Positions 14,101 to 14,767 of a DNA stretch of 14,767 bases are shown here, one piece after another. Under the pieces are notes generated by a model, which saw only the letters and a program-made list of their open reading frames with translations, ran no database searches and was not told the origin of the DNA. The stretch spans positions 1 through 14,767 of the forward strand of contig CANBUA010000101.1 of the NCBI GenBank assembly GCA_947372535.1, given 5' to 3'. Numbering within the stretch: position 1 is the stretch's first letter; every line of letters begins with the position of its first letter. The position numbers and the translations under genes were made by a program. This DNA comes from Burkholderiales bacterium. Its GTDB lineage: Bacteria; Pseudomonadota; Gammaproteobacteria; Burkholderiales; Burkholderiaceae.

Positions 14101-14767
14101 ATGCCTGACACCCCCGACCACGATGATGTGCCGTTTGATGCGGCCCACCCGCGCACCATCCGGAGCTATGTGATGCGCGCTGGTCGCACGACCGAAGGCC
14201 AGGCGCGGGCCTTGTCCGAACTCGGGCCCCGCTTCATCCTGCCCTATGCGCCGCAAACGCTGGATTTCCCGGCGGTGTTTGGCCGGCTGGCGCCTGTGGT
14301 ACTGGAGATCGGCTTTGGCATGGGCGATGCCACGGCCAAGATTGCCCTGGCCTTGCCCGAGACCGACTTCATCGGCTGCGAGGTGCATGAGCCCGGCGTG
14401 GGCGCCCTGCTCAAGCAGATCGGCGACCACGACATCACCAACCTGCGCATCGTGCAGCACGATGCCGTGCAGGTGCTGGACCACATGATCGCGCCATTGT
14501 CGTTGGCTGGCGTGCACATCTACTTCCCCGATCCCTGGCACAAGACGCGCCACCACAAGCGCCGGCTGATCCAGTCGCCCTTGGTGGCCAAACTGGTGAC
14601 ACGCCTGGCACCCGGCGGCTACCTGCATTGCGCCACCGACTGGGCGCCCTATGCCCACCAGATCCTGGACGTGCTGACCGCCGAGCCGACGCTGGTCAAC
14701 ACCGCCGAGGGCTATGCCGACAAGCCGCACTACCGGCCGTTGACCAAGTTCGAAAACCGTGGCATCA
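14101..14767 (+). CDS. trmB: tRNA (guanine-N7-)-methyltransferase TrmB, 3' end outside the window
   Basis: Methylates G46 of the tRNA variable loop using S-adenosylmethionine. Visible landmarks are [12 protein letters not shown] near the start, the SAM-binding motif [23 protein letters not shown], the conserved [16 protein letters not shown] and [10 protein letters not shown]. These are diagnostic. The reading frame runs off the end at ENRGI, where the family normally has only a few tens of residues left. The start is uncertain: 14101, 14086 and 14026 are in-frame ATGs and none has a Shine-Dalgarno sequence. The 14101 start gives an N-terminus of ordinary length; 14026 would add 25 residues ([16 protein letters not shown]...) and is favoured if the TAGAAT at 14013 is the promoter. 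It lies close behind the cyclase pair. Confidence 0.95.
   Translation, partial: MPDTPDHDDVPFDAAHPRTIRSYVMRAGRTTEGQARALSELGPRFILPYAPQTLDFPAVFGRLAPVVLEIGFGMGDATAKIALALPETDFIGCEVHEPGVGALLKQIGDHDITNLRIVQHDAVQVLDHMIAPLSLAGVHIYFPDPWHKTRHHKRRLIQSPLVAKLVTRLAPGGYLHCATDWAPYAHQILDVLTAEPTLVNTAEGYADKPHYRPLTKFENRGI

Noticed and set aside
13042..14730. 562-codon open frame on the minus strand opposite the second cyclase and trmB
   Set aside because: It spans two confidently identified plus-strand genes and shows the same shadow composition (poly-His, Gln, Asp).
1..14767. Mobile elements, CRISPR arrays, prophage remnants
   Set aside because: No transposase, integrase, spaced repeats or target-site duplications were seen; composition is even across the window.

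Overview
The window is a GC-rich, densely packed stretch of a betaproteobacterial chromosome. Protein style (UbiC, TrmB, PgeF, Nudix with an N-terminal zinc ribbon) and composition suggest the order Burkholderiales; this placement is inference and no closer assignment is attempted. No insertion sequence, phage gene, CRISPR array or rRNA is seen. Nearly every base is explained by ten protein genes recognised by family, one unrecognised small protein gene and one tRNA gene.

Layout. (1) 56-2136: housekeeping genes pgeF (minus), then ubiC and a Nudix hydrolase gene (plus). (2) 2179-10741: a type I secretion and adhesin-release locus. On the plus strand are a LapB-like ABC exporter and a LapC/HlyD-like adaptor, closed by a strong hairpin terminator. 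Converging on them from the minus strand is a lapG-lapD pair. Divergent from lapG is a TolC-like outer-membrane channel gene that carries an extra C-terminal NTF2-like domain and ends at its own terminator. (3) 10853-11279: a small unrecognised protein gene and, on the minus strand, tRNA-Gly(CCC). (4) 11423-14007: two tandem, start/stop-overlapping paralogous membrane diguanylate cyclases. (5) 14101-end: trmB, cut by the window edge.

How it fits together. In the known Pseudomonas Lap system, LapB/LapC/LapE (an ABC exporter, HlyD adaptor and TolC) export a giant adhesin. LapD binds c-di-GMP through catalytically dead GGDEF and EAL domains and, when loaded, sequesters the periplasmic protease LapG; when c-di-GMP falls, LapG is freed and clips the adhesin from the cell surface. 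All these parts can be recognised here by motif: LapG has the Cys-His-Asp triad with flanking acidic residues, and LapD has degenerate active sites and a periplasmic Gly-Trp finger. The adhesin itself is not in the window. The two active-looking diguanylate cyclases immediately downstream are plausible c-di-GMP sources for this switch, but that link is inference from proximity.

The most unusual points are the TolC-NTF2 fusion, the tandem cyclases sharing a six-helix N-terminal sensor that I cannot name, and a recurring arrangement in which a -10-like hexamer sits exactly 7 nt before an ATG that lacks a Shine-Dalgarno sequence, which suggests leaderless transcripts.
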